DNA of 64,000 nt from CAWGET01 sp963821715 (GTDB lineage Bacteria > Bacteroidota > Ignavibacteria > Ignavibacteriales > Melioribacteraceae). Shown piece by piece: positions 27,567 through 36,516 of the stretch. Numbering within the stretch: position 1 is the first letter of the stretch; each line of letters starts with the position of its first letter. A program made the position numbers and the translations under genes. The notes under the pieces are model-generated. The model was not told where the DNA came from. It saw nothing but the letters and a program-made list of their open reading frames with translations, and did not search any database. The stretch is taken from positions 310,001-374,000 of the forward strand of contig CAWGET010000006.1 of the NCBI GenBank assembly GCA_963821715.1, in the 5' to 3' direction.

Positions 27567-27761
27567 ATCTTATTGCAATTATTTAACTTCAATCAACACC
27601 TACATGACAGTTGATAGTATACAAAACAGAAAAATGATAACTGTCGCTATGAAGACAAAAAATAGGATGTTACTTATTCAAATAATATAAAAAATTAGAG
27701 AATTCACGTCGTTACTGTGATATATAACATACATACCGTTAGTATAAATATGGGGAGTTAA

Positions 27762-29468
27762 ATGAAAAGCTTACATCTTATTATAATATTAATATTTTCA
27801 ACAGCATTGTTTGCTCAATCATATAATACTACATTATTTGGTGGAGAAATTAGTTTGATAGATTTAACAACTTTAACTAATGGTAAAGTTGTGATAGTAG
27901 GTGTAAAAAATGATGATATTTACTATCAATTTATAGACACTTTAGGCAATAAAATGAATGATCTTGTACTTGTAAATGATTATACTAATAATAGACAAGA
28001 GTTTCCACAAATTTCGCTGAAAAGTAATGGAGGATTCAATATTTGCTGGGAAAGTCTATATCAGGATGACTTTCATAGTGGGATATTTGCCAGGGTTTAT
28101 GATGCTGATGGGTTTCCAGTCAATAATGAGTTCCAAGTCAACGAAGACTCAAAATTAAGTGAATTTCATCCTAAAATAACTACTTTAAAAATTGATAATT
28201 TTATTATCTGTTGGCTTGCTAATGATAATATTTATGCCAGAATATTCAGTGAATTTGGACAGCCATTATACAGTCAGTTTCAAGTTAATACTTCTACTGC
28301 TGGCCATATAGAAGGCTATACAATTTCAGTTATTCCAGTTGCTGACGATAAATTTTTAATCGGTTGGGAGGTCCCATATCACAGTGTGTTTTATCAAGCA
28401 TTTGATTATAAAGGTAATATAATTGGTGGTGAAATTAAATTAAAAGGAGGGGGAGCATATGATCCTTATTTTTACAGTCATAATGACGAAGATTTTTTAT
28501 TGGTTTTTACAGATTATATAAAGGTGTTTGGACAAGAATTTGATTTATCGGGCACTCCAATAGGTTCAAAATTTCAAATCAGTTCTAATTCCATTACTGG
28601 GCATCTTCATTCTCCCAAAATTTGCAGATTAAATAATTCAAAATATATTGTTGTTTGGAATCAAAATAGAAGCATTTATGCGCAAGCTCTCAATAATAAC
28701 TTTTCTTTATATGGTTTCAATTTCAAAATTAATGATAAAGGTTCATATTATACTTTTCCAGAAGTTACAACCTTAGGAAATACTAAGTTTATTGCAGCAT
28801 ATGATTTAAGGTATCGTGACACTACGTATTATAAATATTACTATGAAGAGCCTATCGAACATAATTTAGAACGGTTTGATTTACTTTCACCCGAAATGGA
28901 GGAGATTTTATTTACGACTACTCCAGAATTGGTTTGGCGTAAATCAAATAGCATTAAAAAGAATTATCCATGGGAAGTTACATACAGTATCTATATTAAT
29001 AAAGATTATAATTTCACCAGTCCAGAGATTTTTCCAAATATATCAGATACCTCTTATGTTCTTGATACACTTGAAGTTGGTATTAATTACTATTGGGATA
29101 TCCTTGCTAAGGCTTATAGTGGTGATACACTTACAAGTTCAAATAATAGAGTTTTTTACATAGACCCTATAACCTCGGCCGATAATAAACAATCTAAAAA
29201 TCATACTAATTTTAGACTCTATCAGAATTATCCCAATCCATTTAACCCAACAACTAAAATTCAATACTCAATTCCACGATCTTCCGAAGTATCAATAAAA
29301 ATTTATGATATAATGGGTAAAGAAATAAAGACATTGTTAAATGAAAATAAAACACCAGGAAATTATGAAATAGAATTTGACGGTTCAGGTTTGTCCAGTG
29401 GATTATATTTTTACAGAATAAAAGCAGGGAAGTATTCAGATACGAAAAAGATGTTATTGCTTAAATAA
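27762..29468 (+). CDS. T9SS cargo protein, beta-rich secreted protein of unknown function
   Basis: This 568-residue protein has a signal peptide (MKSLHLIIILIFSTALFAQ). Residues about 25-370 are a repetitive beta-rich region with recurring elements such as FARVYDADGFPVNNEFQVN, ARIFSEFGQPLYSQFQVNT and GQEFDLSGTPIGSKFQIS, which suggest a propeller of 45-60-residue blades. Residues about 375-470 resemble a fibronectin-like module (YWDILAKAYSGDTLTSSNNR). The C-terminus is a T9SS type A domain nearly identical to that of the previous gene. It lies 195 bp downstream of it, on the same strand. No enzyme motif was recognised. Confidence 0.85.
   Translation: MKSLHLIIILIFSTALFAQSYNTTLFGGEISLIDLTTLTNGKVVIVGVKNDDIYYQFIDTLGNKMNDLVLVNDYTNNRQEFPQISLKSNGGFNICWESLYQDDFHSGIFARVYDADGFPVNNEFQVNEDSKLSEFHPKITTLKIDNFIICWLANDNIYARIFSEFGQPLYSQFQVNTSTAGHIEGYTISVIPVADDKFLIGWEVPYHSVFYQAFDYKGNIIGGEIKLKGGGAYDPYFYSHNDEDFLLVFTDYIKVFGQEFDLSGTPIGSKFQISSNSITGHLHSPKICRLNNSKYIVVWNQNRSIYAQALNNNFSLYGFNFKINDKGSYYTFPEVTTLGNTKFIAAYDLRYRDTTYYKYYYEEPIEHNLERFDLLSPEMEEILFTTTPELVWRKSNSIKKNYPWEVTYSIYINKDYNFTSPEIFPNISDTSYVLDTLEVGINYYWDILAKAYSGDTLTSSNNRVFYIDPITSADNKQSKNHTNFRLYQNYPNPFNPTTKIQYSIPRSSEVSIKIYDIMGKEIKTLLNENKTPGNYEIEFDGSGLSSGLYFYRIKAGKYSDTKKMLLLK
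29321..29380 (+). repeat. Near-identical DNA repeat in T9SS sorting domain, copy 2
   Basis: This is the partner of 27419-27478. The matching stretch codes for the central part of the sorting domain. Confidence 0.85.
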
Positions 29469-29503
29469 AGCTATCTAAAAGATAAAAATAACCGAGGCTG
29501 AAA

Positions 29504-30607
29504 ATGTTTATAAAAAAAGTATTGTTTTTAGTATTAATATCTTTATTAACTTTTTGTTCAGAAAAAGAAAAAATAGTAGAACCTGAAGATTCTTCTACAA
29601 TTCAGGGTTTTCTAAAAAAACAAGATGGGCAACCTTTATCAGATGCAAATGTACAAATTGATGAAGTGCTCAACTGGAAAACATCTACTAATGAAGAAGG
29701 TTACTTTGAGATCAAAAATGTAACAGAAGGGGTGCATAGCTTAAAGTCGTATAAGTTAGAAGAATCGGGAAAATCGGTCTCAATTGAATCCACAGTGTCT
29801 ATTAACAAAGGCGTTAACGATCTCGGGGATATTCGTTTGCCGGAGCCTCCTAATTTGTATGAAATTGATACCTCTGAAATCGATAATAAGAATCTTAGAA
29901 TTTCTTGGAGCCCTTCTAACGATCAGGAGTTTCGAGAGTACAAATTATACAGAAAAGAAAACGCGGGAATCGACGAAATTACAGGTGAGTTAATATTTGT
30001 TAGTACTAATAAAATGGATACAACATTTGTTGATGATTCTTTTTATTCCGGCTTGGAATACTTTTACAGAGTCTATACTTTATCTGCATTTGGCAAAATG
30101 GGTGGGAGTAATGTAGTGAATGTAGAAACTCCACAGCCTTTAATTGTAAAAAATGGAGATTTTGAAACTCCTATAACAAGGTTTTCGGATTGGTATTCCT
30201 ACCTAGATAAAAAAAATGAAATTTTTATTTTGGATTCTACTGTTGTATATGAAGGGAAATATAGTTTGAAATTTAAAGTAGAGTCTGAATATTTTAATGA
30301 TTGGAATATTAACCAGGATATACCCATATCTAAGCTTGTTCCCGGCAAGAAATATAGATTCTCAGTTAATATGAAGTCTCAGAATACAGAAATGGGTGCT
30401 TACATTCTATCTGATAAAAATCCTTCAAATCTTATAACAACTAATTTGAAATATCCAGGCGGTTCAGAATGGATGGAATTGGAAAATGAATTTACAGTTC
30501 CACAAAATGTTAATACAATAACAGTCAAATTATATTTATTCGCAAATGAATACCCGGCTACTTTAATCGGTTGGTTTGATAATGTTTCTATTGAGTTAGT
30601 AGAATAA
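29504..30607 (+). CDS. Lipoprotein with carboxypeptidase-regulatory-like, Fn3 and carbohydrate-binding-like domains
   Basis: The 367-residue protein has a lipoprotein signal (MFIKKVLFLVLISLLTFC; lipobox Cys18). Residues about 32-110 form a CarboxypepD_reg-like beta sandwich (IQGFLKKQDGQPLSDANVQI, TSTNEEGYFEIKNV). Residues about 118-205 are a fibronectin type III module (LRISWSPSNDQEFREYKLYR, YFYRVYTLSAFG). The C-terminal third (KNGDFETPITRFSDWYSY, YSLKFKVES, PGKKYRFSVNMKSQ, GWFDNVSIEL) matches the pattern of CBM4/9-like carbohydrate-binding domains. It would be anchored in the cell envelope and may bind a glycan or partner of the two T9SS proteins upstream. It is 35 bp after the second one and has no T9SS domain itself. 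Confidence 0.8.
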   Translation: MFIKKVLFLVLISLLTFCSEKEKIVEPEDSSTIQGFLKKQDGQPLSDANVQIDEVLNWKTSTNEEGYFEIKNVTEGVHSLKSYKLEESGKSVSIESTVSINKGVNDLGDIRLPEPPNLYEIDTSEIDNKNLRISWSPSNDQEFREYKLYRKENAGIDEITGELIFVSTNKMDTTFVDDSFYSGLEYFYRVYTLSAFGKMGGSNVVNVETPQPLIVKNGDFETPITRFSDWYSYLDKKNEIFILDSTVVYEGKYSLKFKVESEYFNDWNINQDIPISKLVPGKKYRFSVNMKSQNTEMGAYILSDKNPSNLITTNLKYPGGSEWMELENEFTVPQNVNTITVKLYLFANEYPATLIGWFDNVSIELVE

Positions 30608-30645
30608 ATTGTACCTTAAGAATTTAATTAAGTTGTATCTGGGAT

Positions 30646-31839
30646 CTAAATTCTTTCTAATACTTTATTTGCGATGTGATTTCCGATAGATAATGAAGCC
30701 GTTGCGGCGGGCGAAGGAGCGTTGCAGACGTGGATAATATTTTCATCCTCGACAAAATAGAAATCGTCGATTAATTTTCCGTTACGATGACAAGCCTGCG
30801 CGCGGACGCCTGAATTTCCCTGGACCAAATCATTTTCGGAAATTTCCGGAACTAATTTTTGAAGCGCTTTGGTAAACGCTTTTTTGCTGAACGATCTGTA
30901 AAATTCTCCCATTCCGGTTTTCCAATATTTGCTCATCACTTTAAGAAATCCATACCATGTAAATATTTCCCAAGTATCTTCAGCATTGAAGCTGAAATTT
31001 GAATATCCTTCCCGTGCGAAAGCGAGAACAGCGTTTGGTCCAGCTTCCCTTTCGCCGCCAATCATTCGTGTAAAATGAACTCCGAGGAAAGGAAAGGCGG
31101 GATCGGGAACGGGATAAATTAAATTATTTACTAAATAACTTTTTTCTTTTTTAATTGAATAATATTCTCCCCTAAACGGAATTATTCTAATCGGAAGATC
31201 GGGATGTGTCATTTTTGCGATTCTGTCGGAATGGAGTCCGGCGCAGGAAATTAGAAAATCTGAGGAATATGAATTCGTTTGAGTTTCAACAATAACTTCA
31301 TTTTTATTATTTTTAAGGTTCTTAACTTCTTTGCCGAAAATTATCCGCGCATCATATTTCCGTATTATTTCCACATATTTTTTTGCGACTTCCTTAAAAT
31401 CAATTATTCCGGTCTGAGGAACGAATATTCCTTTAACTCCCGAAACATAAGGTTCGATCTCTTTTAATTCATCGGCGTTAAGGAATTTTAAATTTTCCAA
31501 CCCGTTCGCTGTTCCACGATTAAATACTTCTTGCAAATAAGGAATTTCGTTTTGATTTGAAGCAACAATAACTTTTCCGCAGATATCATATTTTATTTGA
31601 TGTTCATCGCAAAAATTTAGAAGAGCTTTGTAGCCGTTTCTACAGTTTAGCGCTTTTAAATTGCCCGGTTTATAATAGATGCCGGAGTGAATGACTCCGC
31701 TGTTATGCCCGGTTTGATGAGCCGCTGGAAAATTTTCTTTTTCAAGGATAGTAATTTTAAGGTCTGGATTTTTCTCAAGTAGTTTAAATGCAGTTGCAAG
31801 TCCAACTATGCCCGCGCCGATGATGGTTATGGAAGACAT
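30646..31839 (-). CDS. lhgO: L-2-hydroxyglutarate oxidase
   Basis: The 397-residue FAD enzyme oxidises L-2-hydroxyglutarate to 2-oxoglutarate. The FAD-binding motif GAGIVGLATAFKLLE is at residues 7-21; HQTGHNSGVIHSGIYYKPG, a SCAGLHSDRIA segment, PFRGEYY and the C-terminal NAPSPAATASLSIG are diagnostic of LhgO. Length is normal. It is unusual as the last gene of a polysaccharide operon, overlapping the upstream GT4 by 13 bp. It could be a housekeeping gene caught at the edge, since it converges with the T9SS cassette. A vestige of a second lhgO 3' end lies at 25918-25953. Confidence 0.92.
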   Translation of the reverse strand: MSSITIIGAGIVGLATAFKLLEKNPDLKITILEKENFPAAHQTGHNSGVIHSGIYYKPGNLKALNCRNGYKALLNFCDEHQIKYDICGKVIVASNQNEIPYLQEVFNRGTANGLENLKFLNADELKEIEPYVSGVKGIFVPQTGIIDFKEVAKKYVEIIRKYDARIIFGKEVKNLKNNKNEVIVETQTNSYSSDFLISCAGLHSDRIAKMTHPDLPIRIIPFRGEYYSIKKEKSYLVNNLIYPVPDPAFPFLGVHFTRMIGGEREAGPNAVLAFAREGYSNFSFNAEDTWEIFTWYGFLKVMSKYWKTGMGEFYRSFSKKAFTKALQKLVPEISENDLVQGNSGVRAQACHRNGKLIDDFYFVEDENIIHVCNAPSPAATASLSIGNHIANKVLERI

Positions 31840-33065
31840 TGATTTATAATATCTATTATTTTTTTTGATTGGTCATATCTGTCAAATTTTTCTTCAACAA
31901 GTTTTCTTCCTTTCATTCCTAGTTCTTTTAAGTCATCTCTTTCCAATAATTCTATTACTGCATTAACGAAAACCTCTAGATCTCCTGTAATAATTAATTT
32001 ACCTGAGTTGCACTGATTGAATATTTCAGTAACTTCTGAATTCTCTATAGATGACATAACTACCGGAATTCCCGCAGCCCAACTCTCATAGCATTTTACC
32101 GGGATATTACCACCGGTGTCTTTTATTATTTTCTTTCTTGGTATTAAACTTATATTACTTGAGGATAAAATTTCAGCTACTTCAGAATTAGTTAAGGATG
32201 GAAAATGTTTATATTCAACTAAATCATCTATTTTATCAAATAATTTTGCAGCATTTGTTCCTGTTCCAACAGCTACGAAGAAAAAATCTTTGCCTTTCTT
32301 TCTTATCTTTATAAGAGCATCTGCAAGTAATTCTATATCATTCATCCCATAATTAAAAGAGCCGAAATAAATCAAAATAGGTTTAATAACAGGCAATTTA
32401 TAATTTTGTCTAATTCGCTCTACTTCATTTTTTCCTTTTGGATAAAATATTTCAGAATCGGCTCCATTATAAATAACTGTTACTTTTTCAGGATCAATGT
32501 TTTTATTTATTATATTTCTTCTATCTCCTTCGGCTGTGACAATAATTTTATCAGCATTTTTTAAAATTCTTTTTTCAATCCATTTTAAACCTTTAATTGA
32601 TAAACTATTTTTAATTATACCTAATTCAATTCCTATATCCGGCCAGACATCTCTAACATCTAGAATGAAGAAAGAATTTTTTAGTTTTGATACCAATAAA
32701 GCAGCGAATGCTGTAATTATTGGAGGAGAGGATGTAATGACAACTTCGGTTTTTTTGATATAGATAAGACTGTATACTACAGAATTAAAAAAATATGAAA
32801 CATAAGAAAACATTCTAAAAACAGAATGCTCAAATTTTGGCAGATAAATCGGTAGATATTTAACATTCTTTTTATAATCTTCCGGAAGTATATCCTTATA
32901 ATTTTTATATATCCTTCCCTGCGGATAATTCGGCTTTGGAGTTACCACTTTTACTTCTTTGAAATTTTGCTTTAATATCTCATAGAAATAATTTATCCTT
33001 GTTACAGCAGCTCCTGTTTCAGGTTTGAAGAAATGTGTGAGAAGAAGGATTTTCTTTTTTTTCAT
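31827..33065 (-). CDS. Family 4 glycosyltransferase (WbuB-like)
   Basis: The 412-residue GT-B fold enzyme has LLLTHFFKPETGAAVTRI in the N-terminal lobe and an RDVWPD motif (FILDVRDVWPDIGIELG), which is characteristic of WbuB/WbnE-type GT4s that transfer amino-deoxyhexoses such as FucNAc. The C-terminal lobe has PILIYFGSFNYGMNDIELLA, the EX7E-like region (KCYESWAAGIPVVMSS) and a terminal helix. The donor sugar is not proven. It lies 13 bp after the frameshifted methyltransferase and its stop overlaps the lhgO start, so it is translationally linked to both. Confidence 0.88.
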   Translation of the reverse strand: MKKKKILLLTHFFKPETGAAVTRINYFYEILKQNFKEVKVVTPKPNYPQGRIYKNYKDILPEDYKKNVKYLPIYLPKFEHSVFRMFSYVSYFFNSVVYSLIYIKKTEVVITSSPPIITAFAALLVSKLKNSFFILDVRDVWPDIGIELGIIKNSLSIKGLKWIEKRILKNADKIIVTAEGDRRNIINKNIDPEKVTVIYNGADSEIFYPKGKNEVERIRQNYKLPVIKPILIYFGSFNYGMNDIELLADALIKIRKKGKDFFFVAVGTGTNAAKLFDKIDDLVEYKHFPSLTNSEVAEILSSSNISLIPRKKIIKDTGGNIPVKCYESWAAGIPVVMSSIENSEVTEIFNQCNSGKLIITGDLEVFVNAVIELLERDDLKELGMKGRKLVEEKFDRYDQSKKIIDIINQCLP

Positions 33066-33078
33066 TAAAAATTTTTTA

Positions 33079-33831
33079 TTAATTCATTCTTATTGGATGA
33101 GATACTTCAATAACTATTGTCCATGCAAGTTTTTGAAAAAAGGATAATTTAAATAAAATACTATCTAACTTAGTTGTGATTCTTTTTATTTTATCAAAGA
33201 ATATAGATTTTCTAAAAAAAACAGCCAGAATAGTAGTTAAATAATAATAATTAATTTTAACATCACTAAAATATTTTTGAAAAACTTTTAATTCTTTCCT
33301 TTTAAAGGCTTTTCGTCATCACTTCTTTCTTGAGGAGTTAATATTCTAAATATATTTATAAATGGATTTATACCCAACGGCTCAAGAAAAATTCCTTTTC
33401 CATCATCTTTTAAAACTTTGAAATGTCACAAATGGCTTTATTGAAATCCAAATGATGTAGAACACTTTGTCCTATAATTTTGTCAAAAGATTTTTCATCA
33501 AAGCTTAAATTAGCTCCATCCATTTCCAAAAATTCTGCTACATCTAGTTTATCTTTGTTCAAGGCTATAGATTTTTGAATAGCCACCTCAGAGATATCTA
33601 TCCCATTTAGCTTTTTAACATTATATTGCAGTATCTCTTTCGAAAATTCACCGGTAGCACATCCAATTTCTAAAATAGATTTATTTTTAATATCCTTTAA
33701 TACTAAATCATAAAAATAAGTTTTACTATCTTCTGTTATTGAATAAAATTTTTTTGATTTTATTCTTTTTTCTCTTTAAAACGAGTATCGTGATATGCCT
33801 TTTCTCTATATACTCTTCCTTTAGGATTCAT
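33079..33831 (-). pseudogene. SAM-dependent methyltransferase, frameshifted twice
   Basis: An AGGAG ribosome site precedes ATG at 33829-33831 (MNPKGRVYREKAYH). After about 23 residues the frame shifts in an A-run near 33765. The new frame carries the SAM-binding motif I (ILEIGCATGEFS) and later motifs (LNGIDISEVAIQ, IIGQSVLHHLD). It shifts again near 33430, and then reads DGKGIFLEPLGINPFIN and on to a stop at 33079-33081. Read through, the product is about 250 residues, normal for a class I methyltransferase that acts on sugars or lipid-linked glycans. It lies between two glycosyltransferase genes in the operon. Both indels are next to A/T homopolymers. Confidence 0.75.
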
Positions 33832-33899
33832 CAATCTCCTAGCTTTAATATTTATTTATTTCAGTTTTTATAAATATATTAATAACTTTTCTTCTTAAT

Positions 33900-34802
33900 T
33901 TATTTCCTAAGCCTATTATTCATTTGATACAATTCTCTAAGAATTTTTTCTTCTTTTTCATTTGTAATAATTGTTCTTAAAAAGAACAATCTTATATTAA
34001 TGAAAAAAATATTTCCGATAACGAATAATTTATACTTAAAACTTGAATGATTTTTTTTGTAGAAATATATTAATCCCTTATTGAGATTTCTAAAAACAAA
34101 AACGTTTTCAGCAGTGGCTACATGCCAACCTAAATGTATTACACTTTTTCCATTAACAACATAATTTTTTTTTCCACTCCGTAAAGATTGAAGAGAAAGG
34201 TCAATATCTTCTACATACATAAAATAATTTTCATCGAAACCTTTAATTCGAAAGAAAAAACTTTTCTCTATCATCATCAAAGCACCTTTAACAACCTGAA
34301 CTGGAAAGATTTTTTCTTTTTTTGTTTTTGTTGTAGGGTAAAATGGACGTAGAAATTTCTTTAATCCAATTAATTCAATAAATCTCTTGGTTAAACTGGG
34401 GAAGTTGTAATAAGACTGCTGCAAAGAACCGTCTTCGTTCAATAATTGATAACCGACAATTCCCGCATCTTCATATTCCTCATAAACCTTCAGCATTTCT
34501 TTGAATGGATTTCCCTTCAAAATAATATCGCTGTTCAATATAACGATATATTTTCCTACAGCGTTTTTAGCGCCGATATTGCAAGCAGCGGCAAACCCTA
34601 AATTTGATTTATTTTCAATGACAGAAATATCAGGGAAATTTTCCTTCACAATCTCAACATTATTATCTTCGGAAGCATTATCCACAACAATAATTTCAAA
34701 TGAAAAATTAGCGCAACTATCAACTATACTTTGAATTGCATTTTCTAATTCATCTGCGTTGTTATAACTAATAATTATTACTGAAACTTTCGGATTTGTC
34801 AT
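33900..34802 (-). CDS. Family 2 glycosyltransferase (rhamnosyltransferase-like)
   Basis: The 300-residue GT2 has VSVIIISYNNADELENAI at the start, IIVVDNASEDNNVEIV and a DxD-type site in ILNSDIILK, and the MMIEKSFFFRIKGFDENYFM acceptor-side motif followed by YVEDIDLSLQSLRSG, the classic ED-x-D pair. The C-terminal third is basic and partly hydrophobic. These features place it in the WbbL-like rhamnosyltransferase group. It overlaps the upstream GT2 by 4 bp (ATGA), so translation is coupled. A 68-bp AT-rich gap separates it from the methyltransferase. The donor cannot be named. Confidence 0.87.
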   Translation of the reverse strand: MTNPKVSVIIISYNNADELENAIQSIVDSCANFSFEIIVVDNASEDNNVEIVKENFPDISVIENKSNLGFAAACNIGAKNAVGKYIVILNSDIILKGNPFKEMLKVYEEYEDAGIVGYQLLNEDGSLQQSYYNFPSLTKRFIELIGLKKFLRPFYPTTKTKKEKIFPVQVVKGALMMIEKSFFFRIKGFDENYFMYVEDIDLSLQSLRSGKKNYVVNGKSVIHLGWHVATAENVFVFRNLNKGLIYFYKKNHSSFKYKLFVIGNIFFINIRLFFLRTIITNEKEEKILRELYQMNNRLRK

Positions 34803-35656
34803 GCTTTTCCAAACTTATTCGTTAATCCGTCCTTAAGCCCGGCAACAACAGCTTTTAATTTCTCGATTTTGTATTTCTCATAAATAAAAATTTTTACTAT
34901 ATCTCCAAAGATCATTTTTATAACGCTTAGAATATAACCGGGAAAAGTAAAAAAATACTTTTTGATAACATATATTCTGTTTCTTATCCTGTAATATAAT
35001 CGAATTGGTGAATGATTGGTAACAGCTATTCTTTTTACAAAAAAATTTCTTTCAATTAAATTTCCAAGAGGATGTTTTAACAACACATTATTTAACTGAA
35101 TAATTTTATAGCCCATTTTCCTGGCTCTTAAACAAAACTCTATATCCACGTAATCGATAAATAAAAAATCTAAAAACTTTCCAATCTTTTCAAAAGCTGC
35201 TAAATTTAATAAGTTCCCTGAAGTCGGGAGGACTAACACTTCTTCTGCTCCGTTTCGTTTTTGTTCTCTCCTGTAATTTTCATATTTATGAAAGGGAGAA
35301 ATAATAGCTATATTTTTAATATCTGTAGAATTCAAGAATTCCATCATTTTCTCAATCATATTTTTGGGCGCTTCACTATCTTGATCCATTGTTAATAAAA
35401 ATTTGTATCCATATTTAATCGCTAATTCCGAAGCCTTATTTAGAGCACCGCTCATACCAATATTGCCGTTCTCTTTTAAATATTTAGTTTTGGATAATTT
35501 TTCTATATCGATTAAAAATTCACTTTCTTTTTCCGAATTATCAATTATATAAAGTTTGTCGAGAGATTCTGAATAAGTCTTAATATTACTTAAAACATTC
35601 TCATCAGGATTAAAAAGAACGACAACTCCCGCTATGTCTTTTTTTGTTATTATCAT
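34799..35656 (-). CDS. Family 2 glycosyltransferase (RfbF-like), paralogue 1
   Basis: The 285-residue protein has VVVLFNPDENVLSNIKT and LLTMDQDSEAPKNMIEKM, the MDQDS signature of the RfbF-type rhamnosyltransferase clade of GT2. SGNLLNLAAFEKIGKFLDF and FIDYVDIEFCLRARKMGYK follow, containing the conserved acidic acceptor-site residues. It is clearly paralogous to the next gene upstream (35653-36516), with which it overlaps by 4 bp. The pair probably add consecutive related residues, but donors are unproven. Confidence 0.87.
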   Translation of the reverse strand: MIITKKDIAGVVVLFNPDENVLSNIKTYSESLDKLYIIDNSEKESEFLIDIEKLSKTKYLKENGNIGMSGALNKASELAIKYGYKFLLTMDQDSEAPKNMIEKMMEFLNSTDIKNIAIISPFHKYENYRREQKRNGAEEVLVLPTSGNLLNLAAFEKIGKFLDFLFIDYVDIEFCLRARKMGYKIIQLNNVLLKHPLGNLIERNFFVKRIAVTNHSPIRLYYRIRNRIYVIKKYFFTFPGYILSVIKMIFGDIVKIFIYEKYKIEKLKAVVAGLKDGLTNKFGKA

Positions 35657-36516
35657 TTATTTAAATATTCATCAGGAATTTTTCCAATTATACCTCTCCT
35701 GGAATCATTAAAACCAAGCCACGCCATTTTTAATTTTTTAATTTTTTTCTCTTCAAAAATTAATGCTTTTAAAAGAGTATTCCGAAACATCTTGCTTTCC
35801 CGCTTATCAAAATAGTCAGGGAAATACTTGTAAAAGGCTTTTTTAAGATATTGACGGTTCCTTGATTTATAATAAAACCGAATGGGATTGTGATTATAAG
35901 GATAAATTGTTTTACCCACAATTCTTTTTATTTCTAAATTTGCCTCATTATGATAAAGTCTAGCCGCATTCACTTGAATTATTTTATAACCCTCTACATT
36001 TAATCTAAGACAATATTCTACATCAACATAATCGATAAAATAATTATCATTAAAACCGCCCAATTTACTAAAAACTTTTAAATTTAATAAATTACCGGAT
36101 GTCATGGCGTCGAATTTGTAAGAAATCTTTTCTTTCTCTACCTTTAGAGTATCGTATTTATTAACGTGAACGGGTGAAATGATTCCGATATCATTAAGAT
36201 TAAGTTCCTGAATACTTTCGATCATCTTACTTATCATATTTTCATCTGGAAGACTATCCTGATCCATTGTTAAAAGAAAATCATAACCTTCTTTAATGGC
36301 TAAATTTGCAGCTTGATTTAAAGCGGTGGCAATGCCGAGATTTGATTTATTTTTTATATAGACAATATTTCTATTATCAATTGCATGGAAATACTGTTTA
36401 CTATTCTTAGAATTATCAATTAAAAAGATCTTAAATTGATTCCTGTTTAAGATTTCCAAAACTTTGTGAACCCTTTCAGATGGTTCATATAAAATGACAG
36501 CGACGGTTATTAACAT
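35653..36516 (-). CDS. Family 2 glycosyltransferase (RfbF-like), paralogue 2
   Basis: The 287-residue GT2 has the same architecture as its neighbour: LLTMDQDSLPDENMISKM, SGNLLNLKVFSKLGGFND and FIDYVDVEYCLRLNVEGYK. The two proteins share whole motifs, suggesting tandem duplication. Its start codon overlaps the true stop of the upstream GT4 in a TAATG arrangement (start 36514-36516, stop 36516-36518), which shows that the upstream gene was meant to read to this point. The gene continues the coupled chain of ATGA/TAATG junctions in this operon. Confidence 0.87.
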   Translation of the reverse strand: MLITVAVILYEPSERVHKVLEILNRNQFKIFLIDNSKNSKQYFHAIDNRNIVYIKNKSNLGIATALNQAANLAIKEGYDFLLTMDQDSLPDENMISKMIESIQELNLNDIGIISPVHVNKYDTLKVEKEKISYKFDAMTSGNLLNLKVFSKLGGFNDNYFIDYVDVEYCLRLNVEGYKIIQVNAARLYHNEANLEIKRIVGKTIYPYNHNPIRFYYKSRNRQYLKKAFYKYFPDYFDKRESKMFRNTLLKALIFEEKKIKKLKMAWLGFNDSRRGIIGKIPDEYLNK

